This document shows, piece by piece, positions 18,125 through 27,410 of a stretch of DNA of 43,575 nucleotides. The notes under the pieces are model-generated. The model was not told where the DNA came from. It searched no databases and saw only the letters and a list, made by a program, of their open reading frames with translations. The stretch is from an uncultured Saprospiraceae bacterium (lineage in GTDB: Bacteria > Bacteroidota > Bacteroidia > Chitinophagales > Saprospiraceae): positions 1 through 43,575 of the forward strand of contig CAMZKG010000113.1 of NCBI GenBank assembly GCA_947311105.1. The letters run 5' to 3'. Numbering within the stretch: position 1 is the stretch's first letter; every line of letters starts with the position of its first letter. The position numbers were made by a program, and so were the translations under genes.

Positions 18125-18138
18125 GTGACTGGTGTCAC
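18125..18138. promoter_or_regulatory. Possible Crp/Fnr-like operator GTGAC-TGGT-GTCAC upstream of the MBL-rhodanese gene
   Basis: Inverted repeat about 70 bp 5' of the predicted start. Confidence 0.3.
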
Positions 18139-18420
18139 ACGAAATATTATTTTGGGATGAATCTCGTGCCAATATAAATCTAATGTTTTGAAATAATGAC
18201 TTAGATCACTATTGCCTACTGCGCTTCAGAGCGTGTAACTCATTGGCTATCAATAAGACATGGTGGTATTTTGTCATATGGTAGCAATAGGACACAGCGG
18301 TCTCTTTTCAAGCACACAAAAATATTTTTTTTGTATCTGATTAGTAGTCGCTCCTAGTTTTAGTCAAAAAATTAGGCATTTGATAATAAAAATCAGCTAC
18401 CTAAATTGTTAGTCAAATGA

Positions 18421-19686
18421 CTAAATCTTATCCAGTGCATTAGATATATCCCAGATGATGTCCTTTGGATTTTCGATGCCTACGGATAATCGAACCAATT
18501 TTTCAGAGATTCCTAGGAGCTTGCGGTCTTCTTCGCTTACGTCCACGTGCGTCATGGTTGCAGGGTGTTGGACTAAGCTTTCGGTACTTCCTAAACTTAC
18601 TGCTAGTTTGATGAGCGTAAGGTTATTTAAAAATACAAACACATCTTTTTCGGTACCTTTTATATCAAAAGAAATCATGGCGCCTGGTGCCGTGCATTGC
18701 TGCTTGTAGATGGCGAATTGTTTGGGTTGTGATTCATCCAGCAGACCCAAGAAATAGACTTTCTCCACCTTTGGATGTTGGTTTAAGAAGTCAGCAATAA
18801 TTTCTGCATTTTCGGTTTGCTTATCCATTCGGACTTTAAGGGTTTCTAGGCTTCTCATCAATAGCCAGCCAGTCCATGGCCCCGCCATATTGCCCAAAAA
18901 GGTACGTAAACCCCGAATCCGTGCCATTAGTGCTTGGTTGCCCAAAACCGCCCCAGCGATGACGTCACTATGTCCCGCTATATACTTGGTCGCAGAGTAT
19001 ATGACCAAGTCTGCTCCATGCTCCATTGGGTGTTGCCACAAAGGCCCCATATAGGTATTATCCACAGCAAAATACACTGGCGATTCTTCTTGCGAAAAAT
19101 AATTGGCGACTCTCTTGGCCATCGCCATGTCAAACAAGGCGTTGGTTGGGTTGGCGGGCGTTTCAATATAGATAAGGGCTAACTTGTCACTATGCCCTGT
19201 ATCTTTGACTAGTTGGATGATTTCTTCTTCGGACATATTTGGGTGGAAACCTACCGTGTGAATACCAAAATCTTTTAAAATATGATGAATGAAGTGATCC
19301 GTTCCCCCATAAACGGGCTTGCTGTATAATAAGAGACTGCCGGGCTTTAGAAATTCCAAGAATACTGTAGAAATCGCAGACATGCCACTTTCAAAAACGG
19401 CACAATCATCAGCATCATCCCATAGTTTTAGGCGGTTTTCCAAAATCTCTAGGTCGGGATTGTTTAGACGACTATAGATGAGTCCCAATTTTTCATTAGG
19501 TTTTTGATCGCGCATCCCATAGGCAATTTCAAAGAAAGCTTTCCCTTCTTCGGCAGTATCAAAAACAAAGGTAGATGTTTGAAATATAGGACATTTTACT
19601 GCTCCTTCTGACCATTGGGGGTTGTAGCCGTAGGACATCATTAACGTTTCGGGGCTAAATTGTTTTCTTTTGGTTTGGTCGTCCAT
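18421..19686 (-). CDS. Cys/Met metabolism PLP-dependent enzyme (cystathionine gamma-synthase/lyase or methionine gamma-lyase family)
   Basis: SRLNNPDLEILENRLKLWDDADDCAVFESGMSAIS; YSATKYIAGHSDVIAGAV; SLGSTESLVQHPATMTH. N-terminal ORF extension to 19803 is repeat-derived. Confidence 0.92.
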   Translation of the reverse strand: MDDQTKRKQFSPETLMMSYGYNPQWSEGAVKCPIFQTSTFVFDTAEEGKAFFEIAYGMRDQKPNEKLGLIYSRLNNPDLEILENRLKLWDDADDCAVFESGMSAISTVFLEFLKPGSLLLYSKPVYGGTDHFIHHILKDFGIHTVGFHPNMSEEEIIQLVKDTGHSDKLALIYIETPANPTNALFDMAMAKRVANYFSQEESPVYFAVDNTYMGPLWQHPMEHGADLVIYSATKYIAGHSDVIAGAVLGNQALMARIRGLRTFLGNMAGPWTGWLLMRSLETLKVRMDKQTENAEIIADFLNQHPKVEKVYFLGLLDESQPKQFAIYKQQCTAPGAMISFDIKGTEKDVFVFLNNLTLIKLAVSLGSTESLVQHPATMTHVDVSEEDRKLLGISEKLVRLSVGIENPKDIIWDISNALDKI

Positions 19687-19768
19687 AGTGGCTCGTTTTT
19701 TTGTCTGGTGTATAGGCATGCCAAAAGTACAAATTTTTTGACTACCTTGCTTGTTTTTGGGGGTTGAT

Positions 19769-19930
19769 TTGCCTTTGGCGTTCAATTTGCCTTTGGCGTT
19801 CATTTTGTCCTTCGGACGTTCATTTTGCCTTCGGCGTTCAAATGCCTTCGGCGTTCAACTGCCTTTGGCGTTCAATTGTCCTGCGGACGTTCAAATGCCT
19901 TTGGCGTTAATTTGTGCTTTGGACGTTTGT
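19769..19930 (+). repeat. About nine ~18-bp tandem units TTGCCTTTGGCGTTCAA / TTGTCCTTCGGACGTTCAA
   Basis: Alternating gcc-TTY-ggc and gtcc-NNN-ggac mini-hairpins with conserved GTTCAA linker. Confidence 0.9.
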
Positions 19931-21064
19931 TGGTGGCTTATTTTTTTCTAATACTTCCTGGTAGTAGGCTTCATAAGCAGGAAGGATGTTGGCTAAGTCA
20001 AATTTTTGGGCTTGCGCTAAAGCATTTTGCTTAAATTCGGTTAGTTTTTGGTCGTCGAGTAATAGGCTTAGAGCGTTTTTGGCCATGTCGTCAATATCTC
20101 CGACATCACTCAAAAAGCCTGTTTTGCCGTGGATGTTTACTTCTGGTATTCCACCGACATTAGACGAAATAACAGGTACTTCGCAAGCCATCGCCTCTAA
20201 AGCCGCTAAGCCAAAGCTTTCAGATGCCGAAGGCATGATGAATAAATCAGCCACTGCCAATAATTCTTCTACGGCATCTTGTCGCCCCAAAAAACGGACA
20301 TCTACACACTGGCAGACTTCTCTACAATACTCTTCTACACGCTGTCGATCAGGACCATCCCCAATGAGCAGGAGTTTGGAAGGTACTTGGTCTGATATTT
20401 TTTGAAATACTTTGATGACATCGTCCACTCTTTTGAGTTTGCGAAAGTTGGATGTATGGATGATTAGTTTTTCACCATCTGGCGCAATCGCCTTTTTAAA
20501 GTGGTCTTTGTTGGTTTTGCGAAAGCGCTTGAAGTCCACAAAGTTATGTATGACCTTGATGTCTCGATTAATTTTAAAGGAGCTTAAAGTGTCCCTTTTT
20601 AAGCTTTCAGATACAACTGTGACGCCGTCGGATGCATTGATGGTAAATTCTACAACAGGTAAAAAAGATTTATTGGTGCCGACTAGTGTGATGTCTGTAC
20701 CGTGTAAGGTCGTGATAAAAGGTATGTGTAATCCTTTGGATTTTAGGATATTACGCGCCAAAAAGGCAACCGCTGCATGGGGAATCGCATAGTGAACATG
20801 AAATAAATCTAACTTGAAAAAAGTCGCAATATCCACCATTTTGCTGGCTAGGGCGGTATCATACGGGGCATATTCAAACAAAGCATAACCATCTCCTTCT
20901 ACTTCATGGAAGAAGATATTGGTATGAAAAGCCGCTAGCCGAACAGGAGTGCGATAGGTGATAAAATGAACTTCATGCCCCTTGTCTGCCATGGCGATGC
21001 CTAGCTCCGTAGCGAGTACTCCACTGCCCCCATAAGTTGGATAACAAACGATTCCTATTTTCAT
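19907..21064 (-). CDS. bshA: N-acetyl-alpha-D-glucosaminyl L-malate synthase (bacillithiol biosynthesis glycosyltransferase)
   Basis: MKIGIVCYPTYGGSGVLATELGIAMADKGHEVHFITYRTPVRL; FHVHYAIPHA; TLHGTDITLVG; MPSASESFGLAALEAMACEVPVISSNVGGIPE. Confidence 0.95.
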   Translation of the reverse strand: MKIGIVCYPTYGGSGVLATELGIAMADKGHEVHFITYRTPVRLAAFHTNIFFHEVEGDGYALFEYAPYDTALASKMVDIATFFKLDLFHVHYAIPHAAVAFLARNILKSKGLHIPFITTLHGTDITLVGTNKSFLPVVEFTINASDGVTVVSESLKRDTLSSFKINRDIKVIHNFVDFKRFRKTNKDHFKKAIAPDGEKLIIHTSNFRKLKRVDDVIKVFQKISDQVPSKLLLIGDGPDRQRVEEYCREVCQCVDVRFLGRQDAVEELLAVADLFIMPSASESFGLAALEAMACEVPVISSNVGGIPEVNIHGKTGFLSDVGDIDDMAKNALSLLLDDQKLTEFKQNALAQAQKFDLANILPAYEAYYQEVLEKNKPPTNVQSTN

Positions 21065-21325
21065 ACAACTGCTTTTAAATGCTTAACAAAGATAGCGGAA
21101 GCCCCACTTTCTTATTGGTGATTTTTTGTTAGGTATAGGACAAATAGGGGGCTTTGTTGTTTTGAGAATCTTTGTTGGGGTATTGGGGCACTGTGCTTTT
21201 GGGGCGTTCCTTCGTCACTTTTGGGGTGTTGGGTGAGCCATCCATCCTAATTTGAAAAGCCAAAATTGTTTTTGTGGAAATTACGATAAGTAATTGATAA
21301 TGAATTGCTTATATCCTGTTAGAGA

Positions 21326-21412
21326 CGCAAAATATTTAAAGACTTTTTTTTATTTGAAACCCCCAAAAATCCCCCTTGGAAAAGGGGACTTTATGGCTTT
21401 TAAATATTTTGC
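21326..21412. repeat. Palindromic MITE-like element with ~15-bp terminal inverted repeats
   Basis: GCAAAATATTTAAAG ... CTTTTAAATATTTTGC, with an internal hairpin CCCCCTTGGAAAAGGGG. Confidence 0.65.
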
Positions 21413-21583
21413 TTACCATCTTGGTTATCTTTAAACGCAGGTTTACTAAACGTTGTAAAACAGATTATCCATTGATTTATGTCGTTTAAGCGAGCGTTTG
21501 GTAAACCTAAAACGGAATTGAACGGTTGCACACTTGAATGCTTGAACACGAATTGTATAAGCACCAATCCCTTTTTTGGTGGA

Positions 21584-21769
21584 TATGTCGCTACGCTTTT
21601 GTTTTGGAGTATTGGGAGAGCACGTTTAATCGTCCTGGGCGGAAGCATTCAACTTCTCAACCAGCGATGTCCGAAGGACAAGCGACTCAACCAGCGAAGC
21701 GACTCAACTTCTTATTTTGGAATTATGTCGCTACGCTTTTGTTTTGGGGTATTGGGAGAGCACGTTTTA
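21584..21769. repeat. 46-bp direct repeat TATGTCGCTACGCTTTTGTTTTGGRGTATTGGGAGAGCACGTTT, two copies
   Basis: 21584-21629 and 21724-21769. Confidence 0.88.
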
Positions 21770-21911
21770 ACTAGTGTTTGGTCAACCTGAAAAAATGAAA
21801 AAGGATGCTTGCAAGAGCCTATTGAGCGCCGAAGGCTTTTTGAAATAGCCTTTGAAAAATAGGCCCCTAGCTGACCGAATTATATGTATCTTTACCCGAA
21901 AATAAGAAAAA

Positions 21912-22781
21912 ATGATTGTTGATCCGAAGAAAACACCGACCAAAGACCTTCATCAGTTTATATTAGCGGCTGTGTCGCCACGTCCGATAGCCTTTGTGAG
22001 TACAGTAGATGCCGAAGGGCGTCCTAATTTGGCGCCTTATAGCTTTTTTAATGCGTTTAGCTCTAATCCGCCAATTTTGGTTTTTTCGTCCAACCGCAAA
22101 GTGAAGGATAATACCACCAAGCATACTTTGGCGAATGTCGAAGCGACTAAAGAAGTGGTCATTAATGTGGTGACTCATGACATTGTGCGCCAGATGACGT
22201 TGACAAGCATCGAATATCCAGAAGGTGTGAGCGAATTTGCGAAAGCAGGTTTTACGCCAGTGCAATCGGATTTGGTCAAACCCTTTCGGGTAAAAGAATC
22301 CCCTATTAATATGGAGTGTAAGGTGACTCGGATTATAGCCTTGGGCGATGAAGGGGGCGCTGGTAATCTGATTTTTTGTGAAGTGGTGCGCATGCATATC
22401 GCTGACGAAATCATGGATGGACACCGCATCAATCCGCATAAATTGGATATAATGGGGCGCTTGGGACGCACGAATTATGCCCGCATGAAGGGCGATGCGA
22501 TCTCTTCCATTTTTCAGTCTATTGTTGCCCAGGGAGTTGGCTTTGATGGCTTGCCCGAAGAAGTGCGCCACAGTCCTATCCTTACGGGAAATGAAATTGC
22601 CGAATTGGCAGCTTTGACGGCGATGCCCAAAATTGATATTTATGACGCAGCGATGAAGGATGTACGTGTAGTCGCTTGCGCAAAAATGGCTAATCCTAAG
22701 GCTGGGGTGCATTATTATGCCAAAGAGTTAATTGGACAGAAACGGGTGGAATATGCCTTGGCGGTTTTGATGGTGGGGTGA
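21912..22781 (+). CDS. Flavin reductase-like (FMN-binding split barrel) family protein
   Basis: ISPRPIAFVSTVDAEGRPNLAPYSFFNAFSSNPPILVFSSNRK...HDIVRQM; CEVVRMHI. Confidence 0.92.
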   Translation: MIVDPKKTPTKDLHQFILAAVSPRPIAFVSTVDAEGRPNLAPYSFFNAFSSNPPILVFSSNRKVKDNTTKHTLANVEATKEVVINVVTHDIVRQMTLTSIEYPEGVSEFAKAGFTPVQSDLVKPFRVKESPINMECKVTRIIALGDEGGAGNLIFCEVVRMHIADEIMDGHRINPHKLDIMGRLGRTNYARMKGDAISSIFQSIVAQGVGFDGLPEEVRHSPILTGNEIAELAALTAMPKIDIYDAAMKDVRVVACAKMANPKAGVHYYAKELIGQKRVEYALAVLMVG

Positions 22782-23101
22782 GTGGTTGGGTACGTAAAGT
22801 CTGTTACGCTCATGGTTGTTGGGGAATCGATTCAAATTTCAGCACTTATCGTTAGCTTCTGGGAAAAAATCTTGAATTTTTAAAAAAGAACATGTATCTT
22901 GCAGATAATATGAACATGTTACTTCATACTTTGCCCTTTCATCAGAAAATGTTGAAATACGGAAGTTGGTTGTTGATTTTGTGTGGGTATGAGTACGTTG
23001 TGCACAATTAAAAATAGATGAACGAAATAGATAGCATATCGATAAAAGAATTGAGAAACGAAATCATTCAATTTAATAATGATATGAATGTTCAACATCA
23101 A

Positions 23102-24150
23102 ATGAAAAATATAATTATACTCATCTTATTTTCTCTAACATCTTTCTCTGTTTTTGGTCAAAGTCTTGAAATTATTATGGACAATAGAAGATCAATTATT
23201 GATGATAGTTTAAGTTTGATCATATGTAATGAAGATGTTTCAAATTATGATTTAGTAAATATTAATTCGTTAACAATTATCATAAATGGAAATAATTATA
23301 ATTTTTCTAATATTCCAAATCAATTAGATTATGGAATAGCATATCAAGTTGATTTAAATTCAGAACAATATTCACTTTACTTTTCTCAAATATCATTACT
23401 TAACATCTACTCATCCCAACAGATCGTAGATGAGCCGAAAGTCCTAGCTGATTTTATTTTATCAGATGCTATAAATTTACAAATCGTGACATCATTTTGT
23501 GGCATTGAATATAGAGGCGGTGCGTCACAATCGTACCCTAAAAAAAGCTATGATATAGAGTTGTGGCAAGATACAAATGGAGATACTAACAATAGAGTTC
23601 CTTTGTTAAATATGAGAGATGATGATTGGGTGCTTCTAGCAATGTATAACGAACCATTGAGACTCAGGAATATTGTAAATCAAAATCTTTGGCAATCTAT
23701 TCATGCGCCATATTATATTACACAAGAACCAAATGCTAAATCTGGAATTAATACATTAATACCAAGTATGTAGAGTTGGCAGTCAATGATGAGTATATGG
23801 GGATTTATGCACTAGGAGAACAAGTAGATAAAAAACAATTAAAACTAAAAAGTTTTAACGGTTCAATTAGATGTGAATTTTATAAAGGCATAAGTTGGGG
23901 GGCTTCAACGTTTACAGAATTACCTCAATATGATAATAATAATAGGATATGGAGTGGATTTGAAATGAAATATCCAAAAGAAGATGACATTACCGATTGG
24001 AGTAATCTATACAATTTTGTGGATTTTGTAATTAATTCATCTGAAATTAATTTTGAAGACAATATTATTGATAAATTCAATATAAATAATGCCATTGATT
24101 ATTTTATTTTTTTTAAACCTTCTTCGAGCTACGGATAATACAGGTAAAAA
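23102..24150 (+). pseudogene. CotH-kinase-family secreted protein, frameshifted and truncated
   Basis: Signal peptide MKNIIILILFSLTSFSVFGQ; IEYRGGASQSYPKKSYDIELWQDTNGD...MRDDDWVLLAMYNEPLRLRNIVNQNLW; second frame YVELAVNDEYMGIYALGEQVDKKQL; third frame NLLRATDNTGKNIY. Confidence 0.85.
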
Positions 24151-24288
24151 TATTTATGCCCCCCCCATTAAAAGCGCGCTGCGATCACCTAGCCAATTTT
24201 AATTTTATCTCATATTGCCAAGATGTGAAAATAATAATTCTTGGTAAGATTTGTATTGTAGTGTTTTGTGTAGCCGAAGTTGCGGGCT

Positions 24289-24909
24289 TTACTCACAAGT
24301 GTTTTCGCTATAGTCGAATGTGTTTATATTTGTATTTAATTCATCTGTTAGATTAACGTTTGTCCAAATTTCACCATTTTGTCTTTCCATTTGAATAATT
24401 CCATAATTCTTTGCCATATACACGGTGTTAAAATTCAAATTGTCAGGAAACTCATAATTATATTTAATCACGTTAGCAAAGTCAATAGTATCAATAGATA
24501 AATCAACAGTAGAGATGTCTTCTGTTATGAAAACTGATGATTTCTCATCAATTTTTACAAAAAGTTTGTTGTATTTATTTGCATCATTATCTTCTACATA
24601 TGTAACTCCGTTAAACAAGCTAATTGTATCTGTTCCGCTTGTCATTAGTAAACCCCAGGTGTCGTGACAACCACAACCTGTATCCGATGTGTATCCCGTT
24701 CTGTGTACTAGATACTTTTCTTTAATTACAAACTTTGCTAAATTGTCATCTGGTTTTTTAAAAGTTACAGTATCCCCAATTATTCCTCCAAAATATTTTA
24801 AGTTTTCCTGATTAGAGAAATCTCTGCAATCAATGTCTCTGAAAATAATTTTATTACAAGCAGAAGTCAGTAGTATAAAAACTAGACCTATTAATGTGAT
24901 CTTTTTCAT
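24289..24909 (-). CDS. Hypothetical lipoprotein
   Basis: MKKITLIGLVFILLTSAC lipobox. Confidence 0.75.
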   Translation of the reverse strand: MKKITLIGLVFILLTSACNKIIFRDIDCRDFSNQENLKYFGGIIGDTVTFKKPDDNLAKFVIKEKYLVHRTGYTSDTGCGCHDTWGLLMTSGTDTISLFNGVTYVEDNDANKYNKLFVKIDEKSSVFITEDISTVDLSIDTIDFANVIKYNYEFPDNLNFNTVYMAKNYGIIQMERQNGEIWTNVNLTDELNTNINTFDYSENTCE

Positions 24910-25122
24910 TTTATTATAATATTTAGTTTGTTGATATTCATGCTAAATTAATATCCAACTTCCGAAATTCAACATTTTTTGATGATATGGAAGAAGCAAT
25001 TGTATGGTTTGTAATGTTAATATCAGTCGCAAGTTATGAGCTATTTTTTAAAAAGTCAAGTTTTTTGCGAAAGCTATGAAAATGTAGTGATCTGGCGTCT
25101 TTACGGTTGTGATTTGTGAAGT

Positions 25123-27084
25123 TTATACGTCTTTAGGCAAAAAATACTTTAGGCTGTTAGGATTGCGCATGGCATCTTTTTTAGCGGCTTTGTGGATGGG
25201 GACTCCTTTGAGTATTTTTTTGACTGGGAGTTCCATTTTTTTGCCACTAATGGTATAGGGTAGGTCGGGGACTGCAATAATCTCATTGGGGACGTGTCGG
25301 GGGGAGTAGTCTGCCCGTAATTGATTTTTAATATCTTGTTTGATTTTTTCCGAAAGGGTATGTCCTTCATTCATGACCACATATAAAGGCATATAATCTC
25401 CGCCGCCTTCCAGCTCGATGTTGACGACGAGTGAATCTTTGATGGCTTTGATTTTATCGACGGAGCGATATATTTCGGCGGTACCGATACGAACCCCTTG
25501 GCGATTAAGAGTGGCATCTGAGCGTCCCATGATGATGATGGTGTTTCTGTCTGTGACAATTGTCCAGTCTCCATGGCGCCAAATACCTGGGTACATTTCG
25601 TAATAACTAGCTCGATAGCGTTCTTTGCCGGGGTCATTCCAAAAGAAAACGGGCATGGATGGCATGGGGGCAGTGATGACCATTTCGCCTACTTCATTGG
25701 TGAGCGGATGACCGTCTTCGTCATAAGCATACAACGCACAGCCCAAAGCACGACATTGGATTTCACCTTGATAGACAGGCAGTAGCGGGTTGCCACCCAC
25801 AAAAGCAGTGCATACGTCCGTGCCGCCACTCATAGATGTTAGCCAAACGGTGCGCTTAATTTTTTTATAAACATAGTCAAATCCTTCGGGGGGGAGCGGT
25901 GAGCCAGTTGAGCCAATCGAACGCAAAGGTTTTAGGTTAAATTCTTTTTTTGGCGCAAGCCCCTGAGTCGCACAAGCCATGATAAAAGGTGCACTAGTGC
26001 CAAAATGGTGGATGGGAGCCGCTTCCGCTAAATGCCAAAGAACATTCAGGTTAGGGTAGCCAGGACTTCCGTCAAATAATACAGGTACTCCACCGACCAG
26101 CATAGATGCTTGCACAAAATTCCACATCATCCAGCCAGTCGTGGCAAACCAAAAAAATCTTTCGCCTACATGCACGTCATTGTGTAACGCTAAATATTTG
26201 TAATGCTCTAGCAAACTGCCGCCATGTGAATGTGTGATGGCTTTCGGTGCACCTGTCGTGCCTGACGAATATAAAACCCACATTGGATGTTCAAAAGGGA
26301 CGGGTAAAAATTGTAAAGGCTCTGTTTTGTTGGCTAAGGCATCTTTCCATAGGATACCTTTCGGTAAATTTGTAACTGATTGATTGTCATTGAGATAGGG
26401 GATGAGTACGACCTTTTTTAGGGATGGTATTTGTTGGGTGATTTCTTGGACAATATCCATCTTGTCGAAGCTTTTTCCGCCATATTGGTAGCCATCTACG
26501 GCTAATAAGATGCTGGGCTCGATTTGTCCGAATCGTTCCAAAACGCTCCCTACTCCAAAGTCTGGGGAGCAGCTCGACCACACGGCACCAATTGACATAG
26601 TGGCTAATAATCCAATCGTAGCTTCTGGGATATTGGGTAGGAAAGCGACGACTCGGTCTCCTTTTTTTACCCCGTTTTCTATTAAGAATTGGCGTAAGCT
26701 GGCTACTTTTTTTTCTAATTCGGCCCAAGACATTTCGGTAAGCGGTTGGCGCTCAGACTGGAACACTAGGGCAGGATGTTTGGTCGTTTTATTACGAAAG
26801 ATATGCTCGGCATAGTTGAGTGTGGCGCCGTCAAACCAGTCAATATCAGGCAGCTCTTTGTATTCCAAAATACGGTTATAGGGCGTGTAGGATTTAACTT
26901 TAAAATACTTCCAGATATAATCCCAAAAGAATTCGGGCTCGTCCACGGACCACTGCCACAAGTCTTGATAATTTTTAAAGTCTAAGTGATGATAGCGGCG
27001 CAGCCAATTCATGAATTTATTCATGTGAGAGCGCTTTTGAGACTTTTGTGACGGTTTCCAAAGGATGGATGGCGAGTGGAGCAT
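25123..27084 (-). CDS. Acetoacetate--CoA ligase (acetoacetyl-CoA synthetase)
   Basis: TLNYAEHIFR; WVLYSSGTTGAPKAITHSHGG; FFWFATTGWMMWN; MSGGTDVCTAFVGGNPLLPVYQGEIQ; ATLNRQGVRIGTAEIY; YTISGKKMELPVKKI. Confidence 0.93.
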   Translation of the reverse strand: MLHSPSILWKPSQKSQKRSHMNKFMNWLRRYHHLDFKNYQDLWQWSVDEPEFFWDYIWKYFKVKSYTPYNRILEYKELPDIDWFDGATLNYAEHIFRNKTTKHPALVFQSERQPLTEMSWAELEKKVASLRQFLIENGVKKGDRVVAFLPNIPEATIGLLATMSIGAVWSSCSPDFGVGSVLERFGQIEPSILLAVDGYQYGGKSFDKMDIVQEITQQIPSLKKVVLIPYLNDNQSVTNLPKGILWKDALANKTEPLQFLPVPFEHPMWVLYSSGTTGAPKAITHSHGGSLLEHYKYLALHNDVHVGERFFWFATTGWMMWNFVQASMLVGGVPVLFDGSPGYPNLNVLWHLAEAAPIHHFGTSAPFIMACATQGLAPKKEFNLKPLRSIGSTGSPLPPEGFDYVYKKIKRTVWLTSMSGGTDVCTAFVGGNPLLPVYQGEIQCRALGCALYAYDEDGHPLTNEVGEMVITAPMPSMPVFFWNDPGKERYRASYYEMYPGIWRHGDWTIVTDRNTIIIMGRSDATLNRQGVRIGTAEIYRSVDKIKAIKDSLVVNIELEGGGDYMPLYVVMNEGHTLSEKIKQDIKNQLRADYSPRHVPNEIIAVPDLPYTISGKKMELPVKKILKGVPIHKAAKKDAMRNPNSLKYFLPKDV

Positions 27085-27410
27085 AGCTTGAACTTTTGAT
27101 TATTGGTCAAAGTTAATAAAATTGAGACTTTGTTGTACAATGGTTTGGTAAAAAAAGGAAAAAATCGAATGGATTAATGGTAGGATGATGGGGCAAACAA
27201 TTGGTTTTGTGTATAATTGTAAACTTGACGTAGTTGCCATTCAATTGATTTTTTTGAAACAAATTGGATTTTGTCGATTCTTAAACGTTTACGGGGTGAA
27301 TGAGATTGGTTGTTGATAAAAACGATAAAACAGAAGGATATTTAGTGAGTCACAAAAATAAAGTATATTTGCTTTCTAAGAAAAAAATAATGTTGGATTC
27401 TGCTTGAAGG

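Larger units (their letters stand above)
22939..24985. mobile_element. Candidate ~2.05-kb unit bounded by 31-bp inverted repeats (28/31 identical)
   Basis: TCATCAGAAAATGTTGAAATACGGAAGTTGG at 22939-22969; reverse complement TCATCAAAAAATGTTGAATTTCGGAAGTTGG at 24955-24985; interior is AT-rich. Confidence 0.5.

Noticed and set aside
19769-19930. CRISPR array
   Set aside because: Units are ~18 bp with no unique spacers of CRISPR length; no cas genes in the window.
19751-20034. ORFs 19751..19951 and 19825..20034 (repeated FGVQLPLAFN motif)
   Set aside because: Translation of the tandem hairpin repeat array, not a real protein.
21963-22712. 249-aa antisense ORF
   Set aside because: Fully antisense to a clear flavin reductase gene; His/Arg-rich composition typical of shadow ORFs.
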